NCBI GenBank assembly: GCA_950097015.1
Contig: CATNEN010000038.1
Location: forward strand, 12,890,001-12,954,000
Reading direction: 5' to 3'
From: Macrostomum hystrix
Lineage: Eukaryota > Platyhelminthes > Macrostomidae
Length of the DNA: 64,000 bases
The position numbers were made by a program, and so were the translations under genes. Every line of letters starts with the position of its first letter. The first letter of the stretch is position 1. A model generated the notes under the pieces. It was not told where the DNA came from and searched no databases. It was given only the letters and a program-made list of their open reading frames with translations. Positions 10,190 through 20,779 of this stretch are shown piece by piece.

Positions 10190-13100
10190 GGTTGAAAGAA
10201 TTCTGGCTGTTTGTACTCCTAGATTGTATAATGCTACATAATTCTTAGAAAATATTCTAGCGAGACTCCTGAGAGATAAGAGACAAAGAAATAATTTTTG
10301 ACTCGCCAAGTGAGGGAGATACCTAGGGGCCATGGACTCTGCTCAGTTTTGATAAAAATGGTCTTGAAATTTATAACGATTTATACTTAATGTATTACTT
10401 ATATTCAAACTGGCTAGTAAAAATAGTCATCGCCACAATAAAAGTAAACAAAATACTGAAATTAACTAGCTTTAACTTACTTCACTTAAAAAATATACAA
10501 AAAGACATGACTGGCTGGTGATATTGCCCCATTATGGCCTTGTTTGGATGTTAGCCAGCAAGCTAACTTGTGGCCTGAATTTTCAGGTATAGCTAGCTAC
10601 CAAAACACTTTGAGATTACTAGAAGATTATATAAATAGGCAAAGTAGCTAATATTAAAGAAATTCTAAAGGCAGACTAGCAGCCTAATCTAACAGACTTT
10701 GTAGTATTCTTAATTTTTCCTGTTTATATAAACAGTTTAATTTGCAACAAACAGACATTTTGCAGTTACAAGTTTACACTTAACTTTATCTGCTTAAAAC
10801 AGATATAACCTTAATGTAAAATATCATAAAATATTTTTATTGACATTGAAATGATGCTTATCTTACAACACATAGTAACAGTACCTAATTATATATATAT
10901 AATAATAACTTTGCATACCAATGGTTTAAAAGTTAATGTTGTGTCATTAATTGAGCTTGTTATTAAAGTTTTAGCATACTTTCATGTTACAATCCCCATT
11001 TTTTCATTATTTCCTTATATGATGAACATTAAAATGAATAAACAGAAGAATGTGGATCTAAAAGTGTTGTTCCAAGTGTAATTCATACTACCATTACCAA
11101 AATTCTGAATCATTTCAGATGAAAACTACATCAACAAGGATGACAACAAAAGACGACAGGAAACCAAGAAGCAGAGTTTCACTTTGCTTTTCACTTTTAT
11201 ATATTCACTTTTGTGTTACCATCTACTCCTCATATGAAACATTAAGGGGCTTAATTCGGGCCATAATGAGGAAGGCATAGCATGTACACCAAAACAAAAC
11301 CTATCTGGATTTTTTATGTGCCCTGTGCACCATATAACAATGCCAGCTAATGTGTGTGCCAAAAAGATCGAATATGATCACATGACATGAACAATGGTCA
11401 GTGATCATAAAACTAAATAATGGTCCAAGTTTTCAGCTTATGCTAGCAAATACTAATAAACATATTTCCTTCCGCCATCATTCTTGTAGGTCGACATCAT
11501 ATTTTATTAATAGCTATAAATAGAAATAATATTTTTCCCACATAAGATGTGATGACTAATGACAGGACTTGTAAAATAGTCAATAGAAAAAATATTTTAT
11601 GCATAGCAAACAGCACAGCACAGCACAAAACTTTCAAGATAAATAAGACAACTAAAAAGTACACCTATTTGCAGAGTTTTGGTGATAGCAAGGTAGTGCT
11701 TTACAAAATTTATGAAAAAGAATATTAAATAATGGATCCATAAGGACTTCTTAATAGAAGTCCTTATGGACTTCCTTATAGTTTAAATGGTTCGAATCGT
11801 AAATATAAAATATTATCGTACTTTTATAAATTACTTCGTAGAAAAATTGATTTTTGAAAGTTTCAATAAGTAAGCTTCATAACTTCTTAGCCTCCTAAAT
11901 AAAGTCCAGCGATCTTTTAAATGCTAATTGTTAATTACGCGATTTTATTTTATTTACTCTAGTTTTTTCAAGGCACAATAGAATTTTTCCAACTTGTTAT
12001 AACTATCCAGCGCTGATTTTTCAGATCAGGATACCGTAACAAATTTAAAAGGTTTATACCGTCAGATCGTTAAAGTCGTTAAAAGGACATTTGAATCGTC
12101 TATGTCGTATTTGCGGAACTGCTCTAACTGACATTATTTTATCTGTTGTGTAGATGTTTTTATATGTTGGCACAAATCTTATTGTAAAATTTATAGTATT
12201 CTTTATTCATTACTGGTACTACAATTGTCTTTCTACTATATTATCTTCCCTTGACTATGTACTGCACCCTGCCCTGGCTTAACTCTTAAAACTCTGAAAA
12301 TCCGAAAATAAACATTGCTCTTTTGGCTATGGCTGCTATGTATGATAACTTTCCTTTAAAGGAGGTCATATATTGACCGTTGATATTTTGGACATGTCTT
12401 TTGCCATATGCCAATTAGGCCAAGATAATAATTTTTTGTTCTAGGCCCTAGCATCGTGGCCTACAACCCTACACATTATCTCAAGATTTCACCAATGTTT
12501 TGTTTTTTTTCTCTGTCAAACATTAGGCCTAGCCTATTCTAAATCTCTGACTCGCATATTATTCTGTCCTGTCTGTCCTCAGTCCTTCTAGTGCTAGCAT
12601 TTAGTCTGTCTACAACTAATAGGGCCTAACTACAGAATGGAAGTGCTTATTCCCACAGTCCCGTGCCAATAATTTGAATTTTATCCACGTATCCGTGCCA
12701 ATAATTTTCTGCTTATCCACATTTTAATGTATTTACTAGTATTTACTAGGCCTAGCATAAGATAATGATAATTTTTAGTTCTTTGGCAATTTTAAACAGA
12801 TTTTTATATACATTTTGTTTTAAGTGCAGTACAAATGCCTTGCCATTTGTCCAAGAAAAGTAACATTTGCTAAATTGTGAATAGGAAAGGTCAGTTAGCT
12901 AAAGAGTAGAATAGGGCCTACTGTTCTAGTATGTATAAAGCATTTGTTTTGATAACCTTATACTTATACTTGCAAAGAGCAATAGCCTTAAAAACCAGAT
13001 TTGCTTTCTAAATTCTTGGCATGTACATATTTTAATAATAAATGCAATCTTGCACAACAATAACAATATCAATAAATAGAAAAGCCATACCAAATGATGT

Positions 13101-13640
13101 TTAAATTCATAGGCCTAATTATCCTTAGGTTGATGGCACACAACTCACAAGCTCATACAAAGTTTCTTTAAAAAAACATGTTATTAGCTGAGAAGACTAG
13201 TAAATATATTTCCCCTTTAGGGGGAAGACAGAAGAAAAAAGAATTTTGAAGCCCTAACTGAATAACTAATTTCAAGTCCATTAGTGCTATTTATTATCAA
13301 AGGACCTAGTTCAAACCTTTGGCATTCAATATTCAATGACCTTTAACATAATACATTTTATAGGCCTAATGCAAAAGAAAAATATTTTTACCTCTACTTG
13401 CAATTTGTAACTTAGCTTCTTATTTTAAATTCTTGAGCTTATTTTTAGTTGGCCATAGGCCTAGCTAGATTGCTATTTTCTTTAATAGACCTAGTAAAAA
13501 AATCTCATATATGAGAAATCCAAAAGAACTAAAATGTAATATCATTGCCACTTGTCATTTCTAGTCATTTACTGTGCTTTTTTTCTGTGTAAAATATTAT
13601 AATTACTTAATTTTGTAAGGGATGTTTAGTAAAATATTAC
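10190..13640. other. AT-rich spacer, no confident gene
   Basis: No exon I can support. A perfect 13-bp hairpin with a 4-base loop stands at 11739-11751/11756-11768. A short frame begins with ATG right after a CAG acceptor at 11118 and runs about 54 codons without recognisable content. Upstream exons of the snoRNA host transcript could lie here. Confidence 0.35.
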
Positions 13641-13642
13641 AT

Positions 13643-13725
13643 ATGATGAACCTAGGTAATAGGAAGTGCCGACTGAAGCCACATCTTCTTTTTTGGCAAC
13701 TGTTGCATAGTTTAATACCATCTGA
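13643..13725 (+). ncRNA. C/D box snoRNA-like copy 1
   Basis: C box ATGATGA at 13643, internal D' box CTGA at 13673, D box CTGA at 13722. It shares GGTAATAGGAAGTGCCGA upstream of D' with copies 3 to 5. The region upstream of D is diverged here. It lies in an intron upstream of the exon at about 13804. Confidence 0.6.
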
Positions 13726-13926
13726 CTGTTTTATTTATAGTCATTTTTAAATAACACTTGATATTGTCATTCATCAAAAATTTTATTTTTGTTCTTTTTT
13801 TCAGCCATCCTATCAGGCCACTTGCAACACTTAAATGGAAGTCCGAAGATCAAATTTTTGTGGTGAGTATGTAAGTTTTCTTCCACTTTTTAGCTGTTTT
13901 TATCTTAAACTGCTCACTACTCTACA

Positions 13927-14009
13927 TAACAAACCTTGGTAATAGGAAGTGCCAACTGAAGCCAGTTCTTTTTATTGTGGCTACTGTTGCTTAGTTTCTG
14001 TCATCAGAT
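13927..14009 (+). ncRNA. degenerate C/D snoRNA-like copy 2
   Basis: It shares CTTGGTAATAGGAAGTGCC and CTACTGTTGC with its sisters, but the C box is lost (ACAAACC in place of TGATGAACC) and the final D box reads CAGA in place of CTGA. The D' box CTGA remains at 13956. Probably a dead copy. Confidence 0.5.
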
Positions 14010-14369
14010 TTTGTTGTTGAAAATGGTACACTCGTATAACTTGTATGTTTTATCTTGAAAACTTTTGTGACAAACAATTTTCCTTTCTAGATACTCTTTT
14101 GCATTAATGATGGACTGAGCCAATTTTTTCAACAACATTTGAAAAATGTTTATGTAAGTTTTTATTACAATTTCGTGTGCCTTGGTTAGTAATACAAGCG
14201 TTTGTATAATAAAAGTTCTGCCGTGTCAGTCATATTAGTTTGCATTTTTTAGTTTCTGCATAGCAAAAGCTCTTACTTTCCCTATCATGATGTTAATAAC
14301 TATGACAAATTAGTAATTCAAAAGTTAGATGAATTACTTGCACCTTCAAATCAAACTTTAGACGTTGAA

Positions 14370-14451
14370 ATGATGAACCTTGGTAATAGGAAGTGCCGAC
14401 TGAAGCCAGACCTGTATTGCGGCTACTGTTGCATAGCTAAATGCCATCTGA
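14370..14451 (+). ncRNA. C/D box snoRNA copy 3
   Basis: C box ATGATGA 14370-14376, D' box CTGA at 14400, D box CTGA 14448-14451. The putative guides are GGAAGTGCCGA before D' and GCTAAATGCCAT before D. Box spacing (about 80 bases) and the position in an intron some 75 bases before the next acceptor fit an intron-processed 2'-O-methylation guide. I could not assign an rRNA or snRNA target from memory. Confidence 0.7.
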
Positions 14452-14655
14452 TTAAGTTCCTATTAGGAATATTTGTATAATTGTTTCTAAACAAATAATT
14501 ACATATATGTTTTTGCACTTTTTTGCAGATTAAGAACCTAAAGTTGGACTATCCTCATCAGCTGGATACACAAATTTGTGAGTCTGAAATATAATTTATA
14601 CTGTCGTTTTACTTTTATTAGGATTGTGTGCATGTATCGCATTGCAGACTTTTTA

Positions 14656-14737
14656 ATGATGAACCTTGGTAATAGGAAGTGCCGACTGAAGCCAGACCTT
14701 TATTGCGGCTACTGTTGCATAGCTAAATGCCATCTGA
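14656..14737 (+). ncRNA. C/D box snoRNA copy 4
   Basis: C box 14656-14662, D' CTGA at about 14685, D box 14734-14737. Nearly identical to copies 3 and 5 between the boxes, including both putative guide segments. It lies in the intron before the exon at 14824. Confidence 0.7.
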
Positions 14738-15149
14738 TATTTCCTATAAGTAACATTTATCTATATGAAATGTTTCTTAACTAAAAAAACAAAAATAGCG
14801 TTTGCATACTTTTTTCATTGCAGATTAAAAACTTAAAGTTGTGACTCCCTCTTCGGCTGAATAATCAAATTAGTGAGTCCTATATTTACTATTACTATAA
14901 TAATCATATTTGCAGGATAGCTATTTGGGCACTAGCACATCATTTGTTGACAGTAGACCCGAAGCCGTCGAGGTAATTCTGCTCATTCCACAGACTCCTG
15001 AGAAGACGCACACATACTTTACACGGCACACACACAGGTGTGTACATCTGCCCCTAGATTTCTCATCGTCAAGACAGTGTACATTCTCCCGGCCTTGGTT
15101 AAAAGTTAGCCTACATAATAGGACAAGCCTGCACCCATAAATAGCAAAA

Positions 15150-15245
15150 ATGTGGCCTCGCCGCGGAATCGAGCTTAGGGACTTTAGTGGAAGTGTCCAA
15201 GGCGTTACACAGCTCTGCCACTCACCAGTTAAGCTGTGATATACT
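15150..15245 (-). repeat. tRNA-derived SINE-like fragment
   Basis: On the minus strand the stretch GTGGCAGAGCTGTG followed about 45 bases on by AGCTCGATTCCGCG resembles a split RNA polymerase III promoter (A and B boxes). No cloverleaf can be closed, so it is not a functional tRNA. Confidence 0.35.
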
Positions 15246-15279
15246 ATTAGGATTGCATCTATCGCATAGAAGACGTTTA

Positions 15280-15360
15280 ATGATGAACCTTGGTAATAGG
15301 AAGTGCCGACTGAAGCCAGATTTTTTTGCGGCTACTGTTGCATAGCTAAATGCCATCTGA
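15280..15360 (+). ncRNA. C/D box snoRNA copy 5
   Basis: C box 15280-15286, D' CTGA at 15310, D box 15357-15360. Sequence upstream of the C box (TAGGATTG, ATCGCAT) is also shared with copy 4, showing that the duplicated unit is longer than the snoRNA. It lies in the intron before the last host exon at 15441. Confidence 0.7.
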
Positions 15361-16061
15361 TTGTTTATTAAGCGTGTTATGGAAGTCTTTATGTTATAAC
15401 AGTTTCTGTTTAAAAAAACTCCCTACCCTCTCTTTCCGCAGTTCGAGTCAACTGAATGCGGTCTCGCGTGTCGTGCCGAAGAATGGTGTTATTGTGAAGT
15501 CACTAAAAAGAAGCTGTATTTATTTCGATTAAATTGAGTGATATTTTCTAGTTTCTAATGCGCACTTCTTTTACAGAAAATATTCTACAGTTTTTCTTTC
15601 TTCAGTTTTTTATGAATCGTGTACGTCATTGCGAAGATGTTTCAAAACTGGATATTTTATGTTCCTCTATATGTTAAATGGCAGGTGGCAGTAAGACATT
15701 TCAAGGCAATTATAATTTGTCAAACGTATAGCTCTCAGATGCAATTTTATTACAATAAATACATCCTGCCGCCTTTACTGATTTATTTATAATTTGGAGA
15801 TTCTGGTTACATTTTTTGAGTTTATAAAAAGTTCAAGAATATTTGTTTCCATTCATTTTTACAGAAGTGAATTGGCTTATAATTAATGGGTTTAAGTATC
15901 ATGAGAGCTAAAACTATAAAAGGCCTTGATTTGCATAAAAATATGCTCTGGGTAAGCTAATAAAGCATAAAAACAAGCCTCAACCCATACACTTATCTTT
16001 GCCGTTATCTCAAGTTAACACTCGTTTACAGTGCCCTCAGATGAGTCCAGAACACGTAATA

Positions 16062-17631
16062 TAGCTTTTGTCAAGCTATCTCAGCGAATGGGCATTCAAA
16101 CTGAGCCAGCCCATCTTGTCACAGCGGTTTTTTGCTGAAGCTGCTAATTTTTACCATAGACATGCATTTTAAGACCATGCTATCTCAGCTTGGGACGAGC
16201 AATCTCAGCCAACATATAAGTTCTGTGTTATTCTGTCTATAGTTTTGTTAACATTTTAAGCTGTTCCGCCAAAATGTTGATAGAAGACCCTTTATCTCCG
16301 CGTGTACGGAAGGACAGGATATTGGTCTAGCCGCTACAATTCTTGGCATCAAATTGCAAACCGCTCGCCACATCATTGCCACTTTTGAAGCTACAGGTCG
16401 GATTGATGCTCTTCAGCGCGGAGGCCGGAAGATCGGCTCTTGCAAGCTGGACGACGAGATGCGCCAAGTGCTCATCGGCCTCTTAAATGAAAATCCGATG
16501 GCGACACTGAAAGCATTGCAGACTAATCTCGCTGCTCAGCTTCCAGACAAGCCACCGGTCTCCATTAAGACAATAGCCAGAGCTCTGGATGGAGCCCTGT
16601 ATACATTTAAGATTGCCACTAAGAACTACGACATTCGATTGAGTGCAAACTCTCCCGCGGTGATAAAGAAGCGACGCGAGTATGCGCTACTCATGGCGGG
16701 ACTGCAACTGGATACGGTGGTAATCTATATAGACGAGACGGGGTACAACCTCTGGACGCGCAGATCACAGGGAAGGTCGCGACGGGGTCAGCCAGTGAGA
16801 CGGCGTTGCCCAACACAGAGGGGTCCAAATCTTTCCATCTGTCTGGCCGTGTCATCTGCACTTGGGTTGGTGAAGAGTGAGTTATTCAGAGGAGGCCAGA
16901 CAAAGGAGAGGTTTCAACAATTCATCAATGACCTCGTGGAGCAAGTCATCCCGGAAATCGGCAACGCCAGAGTCGTCATAGTCTGCGACTGTCATCGCGG
17001 TGTGACAGTGCCGGAGCAGCACCGCCATCAGTTTGAAATTCAGCTGCTGCCCGCTTACTCGCCGTTTCTCAACCCGTGTGAGATGGCTCATAGTGCAGTG
17101 AAGGCTTCGATCAAGCTGCAGCTCGCTGAACCCGCACTGGTGGAGGAAGAAGCTGGTGGCCGACCTGATGGAGTCACCTGCGTGGAATGGCGCATTTTTC
17201 TGCTGGAGCGAGTGGGCCGAGACTCTGCAATTTGTGGCGCCAATGAAGGTAGCCAGGTGGGAAATTCACTGCAACCGGAGCTTCCCACAATGCATCCAGG
17301 AGGTACCTTTCAACTAAACTGAAATAGCCTGTTAACAGATTGTCTCTGGTATAGCCATTTTCAAAGTTTGCTCTGTATATCCCATCCCATACTCTGTTTT
17401 CTGTTACCCTGTTTTTCTCTTGTAAATAGACTGTTTAAAAAATGTTAACAAAACTACAGACAGAATAACATAGAACTTATAGGTTGGCTGAGATTTCTCG
17501 TCCCAAGCTGAGATAGCAATTAAAATGCATGTCTATGGTAAAAATTAGCAGCTTAGGTAAAAAAACCGCAGTGACAAGATGGGCTGGCTGAGATCGAATG
17601 CCCATAGGCTGAGATAGCCTGACAAAAGCTA
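16062..17631 (+). mobile_element. Tc1/mariner-type DNA transposon with about 200-bp inverted repeats
   Basis: The ends match as inverted repeats beginning TAGCTTTTGTCA, with TA target duplications at 16060-16061 and 17632-17633. Similarity extends about 200 bases inward (16062-16260 against 17440-17631). Within each arm the word ATCTCAGC recurs several times, the arrangement seen in IR/DR transposons where repeats bind transposase. The single gene is at 16354-17322. Confidence 0.9.
16354..17322 (+). pseudogene. Tc1/mariner superfamily DDE transposase, probably inactive
   Basis: A helix-turn-helix N-terminal part (LAAT...GIKLQTARHI lies upstream in the same frame, from about 16280) precedes a DDE domain with IDETGYN (first Asp), VIVCDCHRG (second Asp) and LPAYSPFLNPCE (final Glu). 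The spacing between the last two acidic residues is about 30, shorter than the usual 34-39, suggesting a small deletion. No ATG opens the full frame: the nearest ATG at 16274 is in a different frame and stops after 19 codons. The gene is read as a decayed copy. Confidence 0.85.
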
Positions 17632-18109
17632 TACTGTCAAGTTTTGTGACAGTATATAAACGATTCGGTCTCAATTCCAGACAGTTAACTTTATTGAGTG
17701 CCCGGAAAAAAGTTAGCAATGACCGGTAATTATTTGAACAATCTAACCTGCCCAGCGGTAACTCAGTTGATGGCTACTGCCCTGTGTGAAGTCTAGAGCC
17801 ATTTTATGAGTGAAATTCTCAGAGTAACCCCCGATACATGTCAGAGCAGCAATAACGGACATGTTATCTTCTTCCTGTGCAAGACAGACTATAGGGAAGT
17901 CGGGATGCCTTGCTTGAGTTGAATAATTTTCTGCGATTCCAATGAGCTATACTGCACTGTGATGGGTGAATTGTGCTTTAAAGCCCGCCCGGACCAATGT
18001 GCCTTATACCTTATACGTATACCTTACACGCCTTATAAGTTTATACCGTCGCTGATATGACAAAATCTGTAAGCAGCTTGCTTTGTCGCACTCGCAGCTC
18101 ACAAAACTA
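17632..18109. other. spacer and 3' flank of the GPCR gene
   Basis: No gene seen between the transposon and the GPCR stop codon. Confidence 0.4.
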
Positions 18110-19691
18110 TCAAAGTTTAGAATTAGCGACCGTGGTGACAGCTGTTCCCGGCGGTGTGTCCGCGAAGCCGCCTGGCTGGCGCGTTCTGCTCTGCGTCTGA
18201 TGCTGGCCCAGCGATGAGGCAGCCGCGGAGGTGCCCGTCCACCGTTGGCAGCACCGGCAGAAGCAGCAGCAGCGGTGCGCCAGTCGGATCGCCTCTCGGC
18301 GAAACTGCGGATTGCTGGCGCAGTAAAGCAGAAAGTTGCAACAGTGGTTGGTGAACTGCAGCACCAACAGGGTGGACCACAGGATCCGGTAGGAGTAGAA
18401 CAGGCTGGGATTAGAGCTCGAGCTCAGCCAGTCCGGATAGGCGCCGCCAATCACGGTGAGGTAGAGCTTCACAGGCGAGGTGAGCAGCACGAAGGCGAAG
18501 CTGGTGAGCAATAGCATTACGGTAGTGCGGTAGCTCGCCAGCTTGGATTGGCTGCTGCCTAAGACTGAGGCTTGCCGCACCGCACGCAGTTTGGCTATGA
18601 TTGCCATGTTGCAGATGAGGATCACTGCAAACGGCAGAAAGGCCGTTAGCGCAAGATCGATCCGCGGAAATACGACCTCGACGAAGTACTGATACTGTTG
18701 CAGATTCTCACAGGACACTCCTAGCAGACTGGAGTTGCGGTTTAGTTGGCGGGTGACCGGGAAGTGGAGATTACAGGCCAACAGAGCCACGAACACTGTG
18801 GACAGAACTGTCGCCAGGCCGCGCTTGGAGATTAGGAAGGCTCGACAACGACTGCCCTGGCTGACGCAGATTGTTACGAAACGCTCGAGTGCGATGATCA
18901 TAATGATCCATGAGGAGTACATCAGGCTTAAGTATAGCAGCAGTTCGAATCCTAAAAGTGCAGTGTTGCAACGGTGTATCTGTGAAATGTGTACCAGTAT
19001 TTGATGGGGTAGAAGTTTGGGTGGGTGTGGCAGTTGGCAGTCTATGGACTAAACAGCTTCATACACAACCTTATGTGCACTGCACAATAGCTGACTATGC
19101 TGCTGGCTGTGTACCTACCATGGCCCAACTAGGTAATTTTTAGTTTTCTCCCCTCTGTGCCCCTAAGTTTGGTCCGTCCCCTGATTATTAGTGGTTTTGA
19201 CAGTTCTGTATACCCGTACTCGTCCGTCCAGAAGGTCATTTGAGAATTTGGCTCAAAGAGTTCAAAGCTTTATCCTTGTCACCTGGACAGCAGGCGTCGC
19301 ACAGTGTCTGTGGATCTAGACTGTTTCCAAAGTTCTCAGTGAAGTAGGACGCCTTGCGCAGGTAGTGGCGCAGCAGACCGGTGAGCAGCACCACGCAGTC
19401 CACCAGGGAGAGCACGGTCAGCGGCAGGTGCACTACCAGGCTGCGGAGGCGGGGCTGCAGAAGCACCAGGAAGGCGCAGATGTTGCAGGCCACGCCGCAG
19501 GGTATCATGATGGGCGGCAGGATGTTCCAGATGGCCTCGTAGTAGATCTTCTTCCACAGCCAGTCGGGCTGCCGTCCAGTCAAGTTGGCCTGTTGGTCGA
19601 AGTCATGGTATTCCCAGTCGGGCTCGGGACTGTCGAATAGACAGAAAGAATCTTTCTTCGCAGTAATTTTAAAACAGATAGCTATAGCTTC
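18110..19691 (-). CDS. rhodopsin-family (class A) G protein-coupled receptor, peptide-type orphan
   Basis: Two exons, 19691-19283 and 18951-18110, join in phase (P-G at the junction) to about 416 residues. Seven membrane segments are visible: TM1 IWNILPPIMIPCGVACNICA, TM2 VVHLPLTVLSLVDCVVLL, TM3 ending IIALERFVTI (ERF replaces DRY), TM4 LSTVFVALLACNL, TM5 FLPFAVILICNMAIIAKL, TM6 TVMLLLTSFAFVLLTSPVKL and TM7 with NFLLYCASNPQFRRE. An NLT glycosylation site lies in the N-terminus. The TM7 end resembles invertebrate FMRFamide- or peptide-type receptors and flatworm-specific orphans; the ligand is unknown. No ATG precedes TM1 in frame: the frame starts after a CAG acceptor with a TAA just upstream, so the start codon must come from another exon or a spliced leader. 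Confidence 0.88.
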
Positions 19692-19699
19692 CTGTAGGA

Positions 19700-20285
19700 T
19701 TGTGAATGCAACTTATAGGGGTTTTGCAGTTTTTGAAAATAAAATTCATGGGAGCTGAGATGGGTGGCAGAACGTGGTTAACGCGTCTGCCTCTCGCAAA
19801 AAGGTCGCTGAGCTTGGGGCAACATACTGCACGTTCGGGGTTGTGCAGTATGGTGATTGTGCAACTTCCCTATTGTGAAGCAAATTAACCAATCGCTGCA
19901 ATCTATTATGATGTACTTCTTGCTTCTTGACTGTTGTCGCAGGTACATTATTTCTGGGTCCCATGAATTCCGCTCCGTTAGTTGCTCTATTGCAGTAGAA
20001 TTTTTCGGCTTATTTGCATAATCATAAGCAAAAAACTGACGCAGTTATAATTATAAATTTACCCATCAAAATAAACAGTTCAGCTGCTTTAGTGGAAAAA
20101 AATCTATTGCATACGGGTCGGTCGGCCTTGTTGTTGACATTTCAGAAATCGAGAGACCGTTGTAATTGGCGAAATGACAGCCTCGTCAATTAAATTATCC
20201 ATGCAGTTGCGTTTACCAGATCTGGTGGCGATTCACCCTATGTGTTTTTTTATATGCATTGGTCTTTAGCTGCTGCACTTGCTAT
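19700..20285. other. spacer upstream of the GPCR gene
   Basis: No gene seen. A tRNA-like stretch GTGGTTAACGCGTCTGCC at about 19772 may be a SINE head, but no B box can be placed with confidence. Confidence 0.3.
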
Positions 20286-20289
20286 GCCT

Positions 20290-20775
20290 ATGACAACAGA
20301 CACGCTGATCGACCTGGGAGAGACAATAGACGCGCTGAAGGGCTATAGACTGACACCAGAGACACTGAAGGACCAGGGAGTGACACCAGACACACTGAAA
20401 GACCAGGGAGTGACACCAGACACACTGAAGGACCAGGGAGTGACACCATACATACTGAAGGACCAGGGAGTGACACCAGACACACTGAAGGATCAGGGAG
20501 TGACACCAGACACACTGAAAGACCAGGGAGTGACACCAGACACACTGAAAGACCAGGGAGTGACACCATACATACTGAAGGACCAGGGAGTGACACCATA
20601 CACACTGAAGGACCAGGGAGTGACACCAGATAAGCTGATAGACACCAGACAAGCTGAAGGACAGGTCGTGACACCAGATAAGCTGAAAGACACCAGACAC
20701 ACTGAAGGACAGGTCGTGACACCAGACACGCTGAAGGACAGGTCGTGACACCAGATAAGCTGAAAGACACCAGAC
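20290..20775. repeat. 30-bp tandem array, about 15 copies
   Basis: Unit GACCAGGGAGTGACACCAGA plus CACACTGAAG, period 30, with diverged outer copies of changed length at the right end. It is open in several frames on both strands because the period is a multiple of three; I do not regard it as coding. Confidence 0.93.
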
Positions 20776-20779
20776 ATTT

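Larger units (their letters stand above)
13804..15535 (+). other. spliced host transcript for the snoRNA cluster (exons inferred)
   Basis: Exon-like segments bounded by CAG/TAG acceptors and GT donors alternate with the snoRNA copies: about 13804-13862, 14091-14152, 14529-14577, 14824-14873, 14914-14971 and 15441-15535. The third and fourth are clear duplicates of one another (both begin ATTAA and end before GTGAGTC). Some are open (for example 15441-15535 ends in a stop after 31 codons), but exon 14824 has a stop in the corresponding frame and phases do not all fit. A non-coding or partly coding host of the UHG/GAS5 kind is more likely than a conventional protein gene. Exon limits are read by eye. 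Confidence 0.5.

Noticed and set aside
19765-19860. possible tRNA gene (GTGGTTAACGCG...GTTCGGGG)
   Set aside because: No cloverleaf stems can be closed and A and B box spacing is not convincing; at best a SINE relic.
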